A DNA stretch of 64,000 bases from Lentzea albidocapillata (GTDB lineage Bacteria > Actinomycetota > Actinomycetes > Mycobacteriales > Pseudonocardiaceae). The translations under genes were made by a program, and so were the position numbers. Of this stretch, positions 1 to 8,280 are shown piece after piece. The notes below the pieces were generated by a model. It was not told the origin of the DNA. It searched no databases and was given only the letters and a program-made list of their open reading frames with translations. The first letter of the stretch is position 1. The number at the start of each line of letters is the position of its first letter. The DNA is taken from positions 372,001 to 436,000 of the forward strand of contig NZ_JOEA01000009.1 in NCBI RefSeq assembly GCF_000719115.1. Reading direction: 5' to 3'.

Positions 1-1
1 C

Positions 2-766
2 TGGATCAACCCCTACGGCCTGCTGACCCCGGCCCAGCAGGAGGCCGTCGTCGCCCGCCGGTACATGCACGAGTTCGGCGCCACGACTGAGGACTTCGGC
101 CGGATATCGGTGCTGGCGCGTAAGTACGCCGCCACCAATCCGAAGGCCTGGTTCTACGGCAAACCGATCACCCTGGCCGACCATCAGGCGTCCCGCTGGA
201 TCGTGGACCCGTTGCGGCTGCTGGACTGCTGCCAGGAGACCGACGGCGGCCAGGCGTTGGTGATCACGAGTGTGGAGCGGGCACGGGACCTGCGGCACCC
301 GCCCGCCGTGATCCGGGCCGCCGCCCAGGGCATCGGTCCGCAGCAGATCTCGATGAGCAGCTTCTCCCGGCCCCGGATCGACGATCTGCCCGAGGTCCGG
401 GTCTGCGCCGAGCAACTGTGGCAGCAGAGCGGACTGCGTCCGGCCGACATGGACGCCGCGATCCTGTACGACGCGTTCACCCCCATGGTGTTGCTGCAGC
501 TGGAGCAGTACGGATTCTGCGGCCGGGGCGAGGGAAAGGACTTCGTCCGGGACGGACACCTCGAACTGGACGGCTCGCTACCGGTGAACACCAACGGCGG
601 CCAACTGGGTGAGGGTTACGTGCACGGCGTGAACGGCATCGCCGAGGGGGTCCGGCTGGTCCGCCGCACGTCGGTCAACCAGCCCGTCCGCCCGGTCGAC
701 CACGTGCTGGTGACCGGTGGCTCGCCGGTGCCGACCAGCGGCCTGGTGCTCGGAGTGGACCGGTGA
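2..766 (+). CDS. thiolase-fold lipid-transfer protein (SCP-x/Ltp type), 5' end missing
   Basis: The reading frame is open from base 2, so the N-terminus lies outside the window; about 254 residues are present. The segment NTNGGQLGEGYVHG near the C-terminus and the sequence around DAFTPMVLLQLEQYGFC are typical of the C-terminal half of thiolase-like lipid-transfer proteins, such as the Ltp aldolases of steroid side-chain degradation. These usually work with a DUF35 OB-fold partner, which could lie upstream but cannot be seen. The stop codon overlaps the next start (GTGA at 763-766), so it is translationally coupled to the following two genes. By family it acts on an acyl-CoA, as a thiolase or retro-aldolase; the substrate is inferred from the steroid context only. 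The catalytic cysteine region is outside the window. Confidence 0.8.
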   Translation, partial: WINPYGLLTPAQQEAVVARRYMHEFGATTEDFGRISVLARKYAATNPKAWFYGKPITLADHQASRWIVDPLRLLDCCQETDGGQALVITSVERARDLRHPPAVIRAAAQGIGPQQISMSSFSRPRIDDLPEVRVCAEQLWQQSGLRPADMDAAILYDAFTPMVLLQLEQYGFCGRGEGKDFVRDGHLELDGSLPVNTNGGQLGEGYVHGVNGIAEGVRLVRRTSVNQPVRPVDHVLVTGGSPVPTSGLVLGVDR

Positions 767-1476
767 CCACGCCGCTGACCTCACGCCAGGTCTTCTTCGC
801 CTTTCCCCGGATCTCGGACCCGGCCCGCCACCACGACTACAACGCCTGGCACCAGCTTGACCACCGCCCGGAGAACCTGGCGCTGCCCGGCGTCGTCCAC
901 GGGGACCGCTGGGTTCGCTCGCCGGACTGCGCCGCGGCCGGCCAGGCTCCGTCGCCCCTGCTCTCGAGCTTCCACTACCTGGCGATGTACTGGTTCGCCG
1001 AACCGGCATCGCGTTCGATCGAGGAGTGGAAGGCACTCGGGGAGAGCACCCGCCGCGCGGGTCGTCGTCCCGACCTGGCCTACACGACGCGCCCGCTGCT
1101 GGGTTTCTTCCGGCCGCTGCGCGGAGTTGTGCACCCGCGCGCCGGTATCTCCGCCGCCGCACTGCCGTTCCGGCCGCACCGTGGCGTCCACGTGACGGTG
1201 ACCGACCCGCAGGGGGCCGATCCACCGGACCTCGCCCAGGTGCTCGAGCTCGACGGCGTGCTGGGTGGCTGGACGTTCGACAGCGAGGCGGTGAGTGCCG
1301 AGGGCCTGGACGGCACGCGGCGACCGCTGTCGGCGTCGCTCCGAGTCACGCTGTACTACCTGGACCGCGACCCGGTCGCGTTCGCCCCACCGCCCACCAC
1401 CGGGGAACTGCTGCTGAGCAGCCCGCTGCGGACCATCGAGCCGTGGCGGTGGACCTGGTTCGAGGAGGCCCGATGA
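763..1476 (+). CDS. hypothetical protein, EthD/dimeric barrel-like
   Basis: This 237-residue protein starts at GTG 763, overlapping the upstream stop by four bases, and ends in an ATGA overlap with the SDR gene downstream. The N-terminal segment HDYNAWHQLDHRPENLALPG, followed by a VVHGDRW strand, recalls EthD or ferredoxin-like dimeric alpha-beta barrel proteins (YNxWHxxxHxPE). A second similar unit may lie in the C-terminal half (GVHVTVTDP near residue 143). I see no signal peptide or membrane segment. Its place between a lipid-transfer thiolase and an SDR suggests a part in the same acyl-CoA pathway, but no reaction can be assigned. Confidence 0.75.
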   Translation: MTTPLTSRQVFFAFPRISDPARHHDYNAWHQLDHRPENLALPGVVHGDRWVRSPDCAAAGQAPSPLLSSFHYLAMYWFAEPASRSIEEWKALGESTRRAGRRPDLAYTTRPLLGFFRPLRGVVHPRAGISAAALPFRPHRGVHVTVTDPQGADPPDLAQVLELDGVLGGWTFDSEAVSAEGLDGTRRPLSASLRVTLYYLDRDPVAFAPPPTTGELLLSSPLRTIEPWRWTWFEEAR

Positions 1477-2243
1477 CCGTGGACCGCGACCGCTACGGCC
1501 CGTGGGCGGTGATAGCGGGCGGCTCGGAGGGCGTGGGCGCGGCCCTGGCGCGCCGCCTTGCGGACGCTGGCGTCAATCTCGTCCTCGTCGCCCGCAAACC
1601 CGGTCCGCTGCACGACCTCGCGGACTCGGTACGGCGATCGGGCGTGCTGGTCCGGCCACTGGCCGTGGACCTTCTCGCGTCCGACGCGATCGCCGCCGTC
1701 CGGGACGCCACCGCCGGGCTCGACGTCGGGCTGCTCGTGATCAACGCGGGTGCCAACACCCACCGCGGTGAGTTCGTCGAGTCCGATCCGGCCGGAGCGC
1801 AGCGGGTGGTCGACCTCAACATCACCGTGCGGCTGGCGCTGTGCCACCACTTCGGAGCGCAACTGAAAGCGCGCGGCCGTGGCGGCATCCTCCTGATCGG
1901 GTCGCTCGCAGGCTACGTGGGGCACGCCGGGATCGGTGTCTATGCCGCCGCCAAGGCGTTCGGCCGCATCTTCGCGGAAGGGTTGTGGCTCGAACTCCAA
2001 CCCCACGGCGTGGACGTGCTCGAACTCGTGCTCGGCCTGACCGACACCCCGGCGATGCGGCGCGCGGGACTCCGCCTGGTGGACGCCGACGACGCCGACG
2101 CCGTGGCTGCCGAAGGACTGGCACACCTGGGTACCGGTCCGGTCCGGGTGACCGCCGGCAACCTCGCCGCCGCGACGGCCCGCAGCGCACTCGACCGTGC
2201 GGCCGTGGTCCGCGACAACGCCGGCCGCCGGTACCGGACCTGA
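1473..2243 (+). CDS. short-chain dehydrogenase/reductase (SDR)
   Basis: The protein has 256 residues and starts at ATG 1473 within an ATGA overlap. It has the Rossmann motif GGSEGVGAA near residues 13-21, an NAG motif (VINAGANT), and an active-site Ser-Tyr-Lys set (GSLAGYVG followed by YAAAK). The first glycine position of the usual TGxxxGxG is GGSEGVG. These features make it an NAD(P)-dependent oxidoreductase acting on a hydroxy or keto group. It closes the operon that begins before the window. A long inverted repeat separates it from the convergent SnoaL-like gene. The substrate is unknown; a steroid-derived CoA ester is inferred from the neighbourhood. Confidence 0.85.
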   Translation: MTVDRDRYGPWAVIAGGSEGVGAALARRLADAGVNLVLVARKPGPLHDLADSVRRSGVLVRPLAVDLLASDAIAAVRDATAGLDVGLLVINAGANTHRGEFVESDPAGAQRVVDLNITVRLALCHHFGAQLKARGRGGILLIGSLAGYVGHAGIGVYAAAKAFGRIFAEGLWLELQPHGVDVLELVLGLTDTPAMRRAGLRLVDADDADAVAAEGLAHLGTGPVRVTAGNLAAATARSALDRAAVVRDNAGRRYRT

Positions 2244-2273
2244 CGCCGTGCCAACTCCGGTACCGGCCGTGCA

Positions 2274-2377
2274 CTAGGGTCTGTATCGAAGTCTGATCCG
2301 CGATAGCCGGGCCCGAGGCCACCAGGAACCACCTCAAGCGCAACTCTCATCGAACCAGACTTCGATACAGGCCCTAG
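2274..2377. repeat. 104-bp element bounded by 22-bp inverted repeats and CTAG (MITE-like)
   Basis: Bases 2274-2295 and 2356-2377 are inverted copies with one mismatch, each beginning with CTAG(G) at the outer end, and the pairing continues imperfectly inwards. About 60 bases separate the arms. The outer CTAG resembles the target duplicated by IS5-group elements, so a non-autonomous remnant is possible. The right arm also supplies the stop codon (TAG) of the convergent SnoaL-like gene. A bidirectional terminator is the alternative, but a 60-base loop would be unusually long. Confidence 0.6.
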
Positions 2378-2877
2378 GTGAGGCGGCGGGCGATGTCCTG
2401 CGCCAGGTACAGCGGATCGGTGCGGTCGCGGGCTCCGGACGGCCCAGCGCCCTCCTTGGCGATCAGCCGTCCGGCGTCCGACCGGGTCCACTCGCGCACG
2501 GCCCAGCGCTCGCGGATCGCCCAACGGCCCGCCACTCGCGTCATCAGGTCGACGTACCGGAACCCGGTGGTGAAGTTCCGGCGGGGATCGTCGGCGGGCT
2601 CACCCCAGTGCACGGCGGTGCCGTAGGTCTCGCTGACCGCGACATCCCCGGACACCTCGGCCAGATGATTGCCGATGATGTGCATGGTCCCCGACAGCCG
2701 GCGCAACGCCGCGCCGACCCACTCCAGATACTCGTCCACCGTCCCGTCGAAGCCGGTGTGGTGGTCGATCCCGCCGGGGTGGTACGCCGACCGCACCAGG
2801 TCGAGGTCCAGCCGGTCGACGCCGCGGCAGTACCGCGACACCACCTCGCGAATCAGGTCGTGGTCCGAGGTCGTCAC
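2374..2877 (-). CDS. SnoaL-like / NTF2-fold protein
   Basis: The protein has 167 residues when started at GTG 2877, which overlaps the upstream SDR stop by four bases (GTGA). ATG 2892 is an in-frame alternative. The pattern RYCRGVDRLDLDLVRSAYHP, followed by FDGTVDEYLEW, is typical of the SnoaL-like polyketide-cyclase/NTF2 family, which includes ketosteroid isomerase-like enzymes and dehydratases. It ends the leftward operon that starts at 4841. The same SDR plus SnoaL pairing occurs twice in that operon. The last codon and stop lie inside the inverted repeat at 2356-2377. A steroid-ring isomerase or hydratase role is inferred only. Confidence 0.8.
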   Translation of the reverse strand: MTTSDHDLIREVVSRYCRGVDRLDLDLVRSAYHPGGIDHHTGFDGTVDEYLEWVGAALRRLSGTMHIIGNHLAEVSGDVAVSETYGTAVHWGEPADDPRRNFTTGFRYVDLMTRVAGRWAIRERWAVREWTRSDAGRLIAKEGAGPSGARDRTDPLYLAQDIARRLT

Positions 2878-3614
2878 TGGGTCACCGTCCATCCGCCGTC
2901 GACCGGCAGGAACACGCCGTTCACGTAGGAAGCCAGGGGGGACAACAGGAACAGCACCGCCCATCCGATCTCCTCCGGCGTGCCCATCCGGTGCAGGGGA
3001 ACGCGCTCCAACGCCCGCTGCCCGACCTCGCTCGACGCGAAACCGGCCAGCCGGGGCGTGTCGGTCATGCCCGGCGCGACCGAGTTGGCCCGCACCTCGT
3101 GGCTTCGGTACGCGGCGAGATGCCTGGTGTACCCGGCGACGGCGGACTTGCTCGCGCAGTACCAGTCGGACGCGGTGCCGATCACGTTGCCCGCCACCGA
3201 GGCGATGTTCACCACCGCCGCGCCGGTGGGCGCGGGGGAGAGGAACGTCTCGACCATCCGCCGCATGCTGCCGACCGAGATCCGCAGCGCCTCGTCGAAG
3301 TCCAGCTCGACGGCTGACGACGGACCCGCGTTGTTGACCAGGTAGCGGACGGTCCCCAGCTCACGGCTGCGCGCGAACCCCTCGTCCACCTGCTCGGCCA
3401 CGCTGACGTCGGCGGTCACGGCCAGCGCCGTCCCACCCGCCTCGGTGATCTCCGCGACGGTGGTGGCGGCGCCGTCCCCGTCCAGGTCCCAGGCCGCGAC
3501 GGTCAGGCCTGCCCCGGCCGCCTGGTGTGCGGTGGCGCGTCCGATCCCGCTGGCCGCGCCGGTGACCACCAGGATGTCGCCGGGGGTGAAACCGAACTGC
3601 GGACTGGCGTTCAT
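2874..3614 (-). CDS. short-chain dehydrogenase/reductase
   Basis: This 246-residue SDR starts at ATG 3614, overlapping the stop of the upstream SnoaL-like gene (ATGA). It carries TGAASGIGRA near residues 20-29, an NNAG motif, and an active site with Ser in NIASVAG and Tyr/Lys in DWYCASKSAV. The C-terminus PVDGGWTVTQ is normal for the family. It is the third gene of a four-gene operon whose promoter region carries a KstR2-type operator. Expected activity is NAD(P)-dependent oxidation or reduction of a hydroxy/keto steroid fragment; the exact step is unknown. Confidence 0.88.
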   Translation of the reverse strand: MNASPQFGFTPGDILVVTGAASGIGRATAHQAAGAGLTVAAWDLDGDGAATTVAEITEAGGTALAVTADVSVAEQVDEGFARSRELGTVRYLVNNAGPSSAVELDFDEALRISVGSMRRMVETFLSPAPTGAAVVNIASVAGNVIGTASDWYCASKSAVAGYTRHLAAYRSHEVRANSVAPGMTDTPRLAGFASSEVGQRALERVPLHRMGTPEEIGWAVLFLLSPLASYVNGVFLPVDGGWTVTQ

Positions 3615-4096
3615 CGCGCTCCTCGCTGGTGCCGGATGCCGGACCGGACACCGTCCGGCAGGGGCCACTGGCCGGGCAGGTCGTCGACCCGGTTCCACTC
3701 CGTGCTGGTGGTGCGCTCGGCGACGAGCCAGCGGCCGTCGCGCTCGGTGAACCGGTCGAGGTAGCGGAACCCGGTGATCAGGTTGCCCTTGGGCGGCGGT
3801 TCCGCGCCGCGCTGGAACGCGATGCCGTAGGACTCCACGTCCGCGCCGGCCGGGTCGAATTCGGCCGAGGTGTTGGTCAGGTAGTGCATGGTCATGGTGC
3901 GGCGGCTGATCACCTTCCACAGGAAGGCGATGAACTCGTCGACGCCACCGTCGAAGCCGCCCATGCGGATCGACGCGTCCGGGTGAAACGCGCTGCGCAC
4001 CAGGGCTTCGTCCATCCCGTCGACGCCACGGCAGTAGCGCAGCAACGTTCGGCTGATCTCGTGTTCGGCCAGTAGCCGACGCAGGTCAGACTCCAT
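3611..4096 (-). CDS. SnoaL-like / NTF2-fold protein
   Basis: The protein has 161 residues starting at ATG 4096, eleven bases inside the end of the upstream SDR. It shares its plan with the protein at 2374-2877: LLRYCRGVDGMDEALVRSAF near the N-terminus, then FDGGVDEFIAF, and TGFRYLDRF in the second half. The two look like paralogues created by duplication of an SDR-SnoaL unit. Members of this fold include isomerases and cyclases that bind polycyclic ligands. Coupling to SDR genes on both sides points to a shared substrate. Confidence 0.8.
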   Translation of the reverse strand: MESDLRRLLAEHEISRTLLRYCRGVDGMDEALVRSAFHPDASIRMGGFDGGVDEFIAFLWKVISRRTMTMHYLTNTSAEFDPAGADVESYGIAFQRGAEPPPKGNLITGFRYLDRFTERDGRWLVAERTTSTEWNRVDDLPGQWPLPDGVRSGIRHQRGAR

Positions 4097-4841
4097 AGCC
4101 GCCGTCCACGTCGAGCTTCTGCCCGGTGATGAACCCGGCCCGGTCCGAGGCAAGGAAAGCGACCGCCTCGGCGATGTCGGCCGCGACGCCGAACCGGCGC
4201 AACGGGATGTTGGCCTGGGTGATGGCCAGCGCCCGCTCGTCCAGTTCGCCGGAGCTGATCAGCCGTTCGGCCATGCCGTCGGTGAGCATGCCCGGCCCGA
4301 CGCTGTTGAACCGCACGCCGTAACGGCCCTCTTCGGCGGCGAACGCCCGCACCAGGGCCTCGACCGCGGCCTTGGTGCCGCTGGAGAGCCCGTCACGGAC
4401 GGGGTATCGCGTGGTGGCCGCCGTCGTCACCGCGACCACGTTGCCGTTACCGCGGCGCAGCGCGGGAAGCGCCGCGTGCACGACGTTGAAGAAGGCGGCG
4501 GCCTCCTGGTCGAGCTGGGTCGCGTACCGCTCTGGCGACACCGCGGACAGGTGAACCATCGGGATGTGCGGACCGGCCGCGTGCACGACGGTGTGGATCT
4601 CGCCGAACCCTGCCACGACGGCGGCGGTCCGCGCCGCGTCGGACAGGTCGGCCTGCTCGGCTCGGGCGCGCACGCCCAGCGCGGTCAGTTCGGCGACCAG
4701 CTCCTCCGCCGCGGCGCGGTTGGCGCGGTAGGTGAGCGCGACGTCCGAGCCTCGCTCCGCGAGCAGCCGGCAGACCGCCGCGCCCACTCCGCCGGTCCCT
4801 CCGGTCACCACGGCACTACCCGATCGTGCTGCGAAGTCCAC
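4086..4841 (-). CDS. short-chain dehydrogenase/reductase
   Basis: This 251-residue SDR starts at GTG 4841, chosen because GGAGG lies seven bases upstream; the longer frame would run through the operator. It has TGGTGGVGAA near residue 14, HAAGPH in place of the NNAG motif, and an active site that looks altered: TTAATTRYPVRDGLSSGTKA, where the usual YxxxK tyrosine is not in the normal register (SSGTK). The C-terminus LDVDGGYGV is enoyl-reductase-like. It is the first gene of the leftward operon, with a KstR2-type operator 15 bases upstream. The missing tyrosine may mean altered chemistry. Confidence 0.82.
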   Translation of the reverse strand: MDFAARSGSAVVTGGTGGVGAAVCRLLAERGSDVALTYRANRAAAEELVAELTALGVRARAEQADLSDAARTAAVVAGFGEIHTVVHAAGPHIPMVHLSAVSPERYATQLDQEAAAFFNVVHAALPALRRGNGNVVAVTTAATTRYPVRDGLSSGTKAAVEALVRAFAAEEGRYGVRFNSVGPGMLTDGMAERLISSGELDERALAITQANIPLRRFGVAADIAEAVAFLASDRAGFITGQKLDVDGGYGV

Positions 4842-4855
4842 GCCACCTCCATTTG

Positions 4856-4869
4856 AACAAGCGCTTGGT
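4856..4869. promoter_or_regulatory. KstR2-type operator 1
   Basis: The sequence AACAAGCGCTTGGT fits AnCAAGnnCTTGnT, the consensus reported for mycobacterial KstR2. It lies 15 bases upstream of the GTG start at 4841 and just beyond the end of the MFS gene, where it would overlap the promoter of the leftward SDR/SnoaL operon. Confidence 0.85.
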
Positions 4870-4897
4870 TGGATGATAGGAGCGGGGCCCGGCGAGG

Positions 4898-6097
4898 TCA
4901 AACGTCGCGCCGCCGGCCGCGCCACGCGATGGCGACGCCCGCCACGGCGGCCACCACGCCCGCCACCGCGAACGCGATCGCGGCTCCCGCCGCGCCGATC
5001 AGCGAGCCGATGCCCAGGCCACCGAACGGCAGCAGACCTCCCCAGCAGAGGAAGTACAGGCTGAGCACCCGTCCCCGCTGGCCGTCCTCCACCACGTGCT
5101 GGAGCATCGTGTTGATCGACGTCATGATCGAGAACGTCAGTCCGCCCGCCACGCAGACAAGCAGCATCATCAACGGGAACCAGTGCACGACGCCCAGCGT
5201 TGCGGCGGTCACGCCGAGCGCCGCCAACTGCCTCGACGCGGACACGAGGGTGGCCGGCTCACGGCGGCGCGCCACGGTGATCACGCCGAGCAGCGAGCCG
5301 ACCCCGCCGGTCACCACCAGTGCCAGGAACGCGGCGTCGCCATCCTCGGCGACCTGTGCGCCCAGCACCGGCATCTGGGACTGGAAGGCCGATCCGAACA
5401 CCGAGGTCACCGCCACCACGGCCAGGGCGGTCGCGGCGGGTGGCCGGGCTCTGGCGTGCGCGATGCCGGCCATGACCCGCCGCACGGTGCTCTCGCGCAG
5501 TGCGGGCAGCGGCACGCGCCGCACCTGCAGCCGCCACGCCAGCAGCATCGCGCTGACGCAGGTCAGCGCGTACACGCCGAAGGCCGCTGCCGAACCGGAG
5601 AACAGCAGCACCGGTCCGGCCAGCGCGGGTCCGACGATGCGGGCCAGGTTCAGGCCCATCGACTGCACCGGCACGGCGCTCCCCAGATCGGCCGCCGGCA
5701 CCGCGCTCGCGGTCAGCGCCTGGTTGGCGGGCGACACCACGGTGACCACGCAGCCCGACAGGAACGCCAGCGGCAGCACGATCCAGATCGGCATCGCGTC
5801 GAGGAGCGCCAGCAGGACGCACACCGTTGCCAGGGCGATCGAGCAGCCCAGCGCGGTCAGCAGCAGGGTGCGCCGGTCCCTGCTGTCCGCGAGTGCGCCG
5901 GCGGGCAGTGAAAAGAGCAGATAGGGCGCGAAAGCGGCGAAGTAGAGCAGGCCCAGTGCCATCGGGTCGTTGTCGGTGAGGTGGGCGACCTCCCACTGGA
6001 ACGCGATGGTGGTGAACCAGTAACCCAGTTGCACCAGCAGCACCGAACTCCACAGGAGGCGGAACGGCTGGTGGCGCATCGCGCGGAACATGTCCAT
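4898..6097 (-). CDS. MFS transporter (EntS-like family)
   Basis: The 399-residue protein is almost entirely hydrophobic, with about twelve membrane segments. The loop LADSRDRR after the second segment (about residues 68-76) is the conserved MFS motif A. Overall it resembles the MFS_3/EntS exporters. It sits in the inner membrane and is transcribed away from a KstR2-type operator at 6143-6156, shared with a divergent SDR/FadE operon. Regulation with the catabolic genes suggests export or import of a pathway intermediate or product; the direction and substrate cannot be read from sequence. ATG 6091 is an alternative start two codons in. Confidence 0.85.
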   Translation of the reverse strand: MDMFRAMRHQPFRLLWSSVLLVQLGYWFTTIAFQWEVAHLTDNDPMALGLLYFAAFAPYLLFSLPAGALADSRDRRTLLLTALGCSIALATVCVLLALLDAMPIWIVLPLAFLSGCVVTVVSPANQALTASAVPAADLGSAVPVQSMGLNLARIVGPALAGPVLLFSGSAAAFGVYALTCVSAMLLAWRLQVRRVPLPALRESTVRRVMAGIAHARARPPAATALAVVAVTSVFGSAFQSQMPVLGAQVAEDGDAAFLALVVTGGVGSLLGVITVARRREPATLVSASRQLAALGVTAATLGVVHWFPLMMLLVCVAGGLTFSIMTSINTMLQHVVEDGQRGRVLSLYFLCWGGLLPFGGLGIGSLIGAAGAAIAFAVAGVVAAVAGVAIAWRGRRRDV

Positions 6098-6142
6098 CCG
6101 GAACCTGGTCTTCCACTGGTGCGGTCACGGTCAGCCATCTCT

Positions 6143-6156
6143 ACCAAGCGCTTGCT
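6143..6156. promoter_or_regulatory. KstR2-type operator 2
   Basis: The palindrome ACCAAGCGCTTGCT lies between the divergent MFS gene (start 6097) and the SDR-fadE30 operon (start 6219). It fits AnCAAGnnCTTGnT, so one site probably controls both directions. Confidence 0.87.
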
Positions 6157-6218
6157 TGCGTGGTCAACGTGACGTGTGGTTGTCTGGCGTCGACCGACGA
6201 CATGCGAGGTGGCTGGAT

Positions 6219-7091
6219 ATGACCGGGGTGTGCGCCGGACGGTCGGTGATCGTCACCGGCGCGGGACAGGGGCTCGGACGGGCCCACGCGCTGGAGTTCG
6301 CCCGTCAGGGCGCCCGGCTGGTGCTCAACGACGTGGGCCCAGCGGTGAAGGAACTGGCGGCCGAGCTGAGTGAGGCCGGGTGCGAGGCGCTGGCCCACAC
6401 CGGCGACGTGGCGGACTGGGCGTGCGCGGAAGAGCTCGTGCACACGGCCGTGCGGGCCTATGGACGGCTCGACACACTGGTCAACAACGCCGGGATCAAC
6501 CGCGACCGGATGCTGGTGACCATGTCGGAAGAGGAGTGGGACCAGGTCCTGCGGGTCGACCTCAAGGGCCACTTCGCGCCCATGCGGCACGCCGCCGCGT
6601 ACTGGCGCGACCGGGCGAAGGCGGGCGAGTCGATCGCCGCGCGAGTGGTCAACACCTCGTCCGGCGCGGGCCTGATGGGCAGCGTCGGCCAGGGCAACTA
6701 CGCGGCGGCCAAGGCCGGCATCGCCGTGCTCACCCAGATCGCCGCGGTGGAGTTCGCCCGCTACGGCGTGCTGGTCAACGCCATCGCGCCGTCGGCACGC
6801 ACGCCGATGACCGAAGCGGTGTTCGCCACCGCGATGGCCAAGCCGAGCGACGGGTTCGACGCCATGGACCCGGCCAACGTCTCGCCGCTGGTCGCGTGGC
6901 TGGGCAGCGACCTGGCCGACGTCACAGGCCGGGTGTTCGAGATCGCCGGCGGCGAGGTGTCACTGGCCGACGGCTGGCGGCACGGCCGAGCCGAGACGCG
7001 CGACCGTCGTTGGGACGCTGCCGAACTCGGTCCCGTGATCGCCGAACTGGTCGGCAGGACCGAACCCCCGGCGCCTGTCTACGGTGCGTGA
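6219..7091 (+). CDS. SDR, hydroxyacyl-CoA dehydrogenase type (17beta-HSD4-like)
   Basis: The 290-residue protein starts at ATG 6219, preceded by GAGG; an upstream ATG at 6090 would run through the operator and is rejected. It has TGAGQGLGRA near residue 14, NNAGINRD, and the active-site block TSSGAGLMGSVGQGNYAAAK (Ser, Tyr, Lys). The GSVGQGNYAAAK segment and the length near 290 are typical of the SDR domain of peroxisomal multifunctional enzymes and of mycobacterial Hsd4A/Rv3548c-like proteins, which oxidise 3-hydroxyacyl-CoA esters. It heads the operon with fadE30, so oxidation of the steroid-derived side chain is a reasonable inference. Confidence 0.88.
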   Translation: MTGVCAGRSVIVTGAGQGLGRAHALEFARQGARLVLNDVGPAVKELAAELSEAGCEALAHTGDVADWACAEELVHTAVRAYGRLDTLVNNAGINRDRMLVTMSEEEWDQVLRVDLKGHFAPMRHAAAYWRDRAKAGESIAARVVNTSSGAGLMGSVGQGNYAAAKAGIAVLTQIAAVEFARYGVLVNAIAPSARTPMTEAVFATAMAKPSDGFDAMDPANVSPLVAWLGSDLADVTGRVFEIAGGEVSLADGWRHGRAETRDRRWDAAELGPVIAELVGRTEPPAPVYGA

Positions 7092-7095
7092 CCCG

Positions 7096-8271
7096 ATGAC
7101 CTTCGACCTGGACCTGACCCAGGAGGACGAGGCGTTCCGCGCCGAGGTGCGCGGCTGGCTCGCGGAGCACCTCGCCGGGGAGTTCGCGGACGTCGTCGGC
7201 ACCGGTGGCCCCGGCCGCGAACACGAGGCGATCGACCGGCGCAGGGAGTGGGAGCGGCGGCTGGGCGCTGGGGGCTGGATCGGCCTCGGGTGGCCGGTGA
7301 GCGAGGGCGGCCGGGCGCTGTCGCTGATCCGCCAGGTCATCTTCCACGAGGAGTGCGCCAGAGCGGGCGCTCCCGGCAGGCTTGGCCACATGAGCGAGCA
7401 GCTCGTCGGGCCGACGTTGCTCGCGTTCGGCACCCCGGACCAGCGGCGCCGCTTCCTGCCCGGCATCGTCAGCGGCGAGGTCCTGTGGTGCCAGGGCTAC
7501 TCGGAACCCGGCGCGGGCTCCGACCTGGCAGGCGTCCGCGCCCGTGCGGTGCGGCGTGGCGATCAGTACGAGATCACCGGCCAGAAGGTCTGGACGTCCC
7601 TGGCGCACATCGCCGACTGGTGTTTCGCGGTCGTTCGCACCGATCCGGAGTCGACTCGCCACAGCGGCCTGTCGTACCTGCTGGTGCCCATGGACCAGCC
7701 GGGCGTCAAGGTCCGGCCGATCACCCAGTTGACCGGCACCGCCGAGTTCAACGAGGTGTTCTTCGACGGTGCTGTCACCGGCGTGGAGAACCTGGTCGGC
7801 GCGGAAGGCGACGGCTGGCGGGTGGCGATGGCGACCCTCGGGTTCGAACGGGGCGTCGCGACCCTCGGTCAGCAGATCGGGTTCGAGCGTGAGCTGGACG
7901 CCGTCGTCGAAGCCGCCCGCGCGAACGGGGCCCTGTCGGATCCCATCCTCCGCGCACGCGTCGCCGACGCGTGGATCGGGCTTCAGGTGATGCGCTTCAC
8001 CGCCCTGCGCACCTTGACCTCGGCGGGTGACGGCATCTCCGGCCCTGAGGCCTCGATCTCCAAGCTCCAGTGGTCGAACTGGCACCGCGACCTGGGTGAG
8101 CTGGCGGTGGACGTGGCCGGCCAGTCCGCCCTCGTCGCCGAAGGCGGGCCCTACGAGTTGACAGACGCGCAGCGCCTGTTCCTCTACACACGTGCGGACA
8201 CCATCTACGGCGGCACCAACGAGGTGCAGCGCAACATCATCGCCGAGCGTGTCCTCGGCCTGCCCCGGTAG
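7096..8271 (+). CDS. fadE30: acyl-CoA dehydrogenase FadE30-type
   Basis: The 391-residue flavoprotein starts at ATG 7096; GTG 7084 is an in-frame alternative overlapping the SDR. It matches remembered mycobacterial FadE30 across its length: GGPGREHEA near residue 35, LWCQGYSEPGAGSDLA, GQKVWTSLAH, GTAEFNEVFFD, and the ending TIYGGTNEVQRNIIAERVLG. FadE30 acts in beta-oxidation of the propionyl side chain of HIP-CoA in steroid ring C/D degradation (established for mycobacteria and rhodococci). The following gene encodes a shorter FadE, so an alpha2beta2 heterotetramer of the kind known for steroid FadEs is possible. Confidence 0.87.
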   Translation: MTFDLDLTQEDEAFRAEVRGWLAEHLAGEFADVVGTGGPGREHEAIDRRREWERRLGAGGWIGLGWPVSEGGRALSLIRQVIFHEECARAGAPGRLGHMSEQLVGPTLLAFGTPDQRRRFLPGIVSGEVLWCQGYSEPGAGSDLAGVRARAVRRGDQYEITGQKVWTSLAHIADWCFAVVRTDPESTRHSGLSYLLVPMDQPGVKVRPITQLTGTAEFNEVFFDGAVTGVENLVGAEGDGWRVAMATLGFERGVATLGQQIGFERELDAVVEAARANGALSDPILRARVADAWIGLQVMRFTALRTLTSAGDGISGPEASISKLQWSNWHRDLGELAVDVAGQSALVAEGGPYELTDAQRLFLYTRADTIYGGTNEVQRNIIAERVLGLPR

Positions 8272-8280
8272 GGAACCGCG

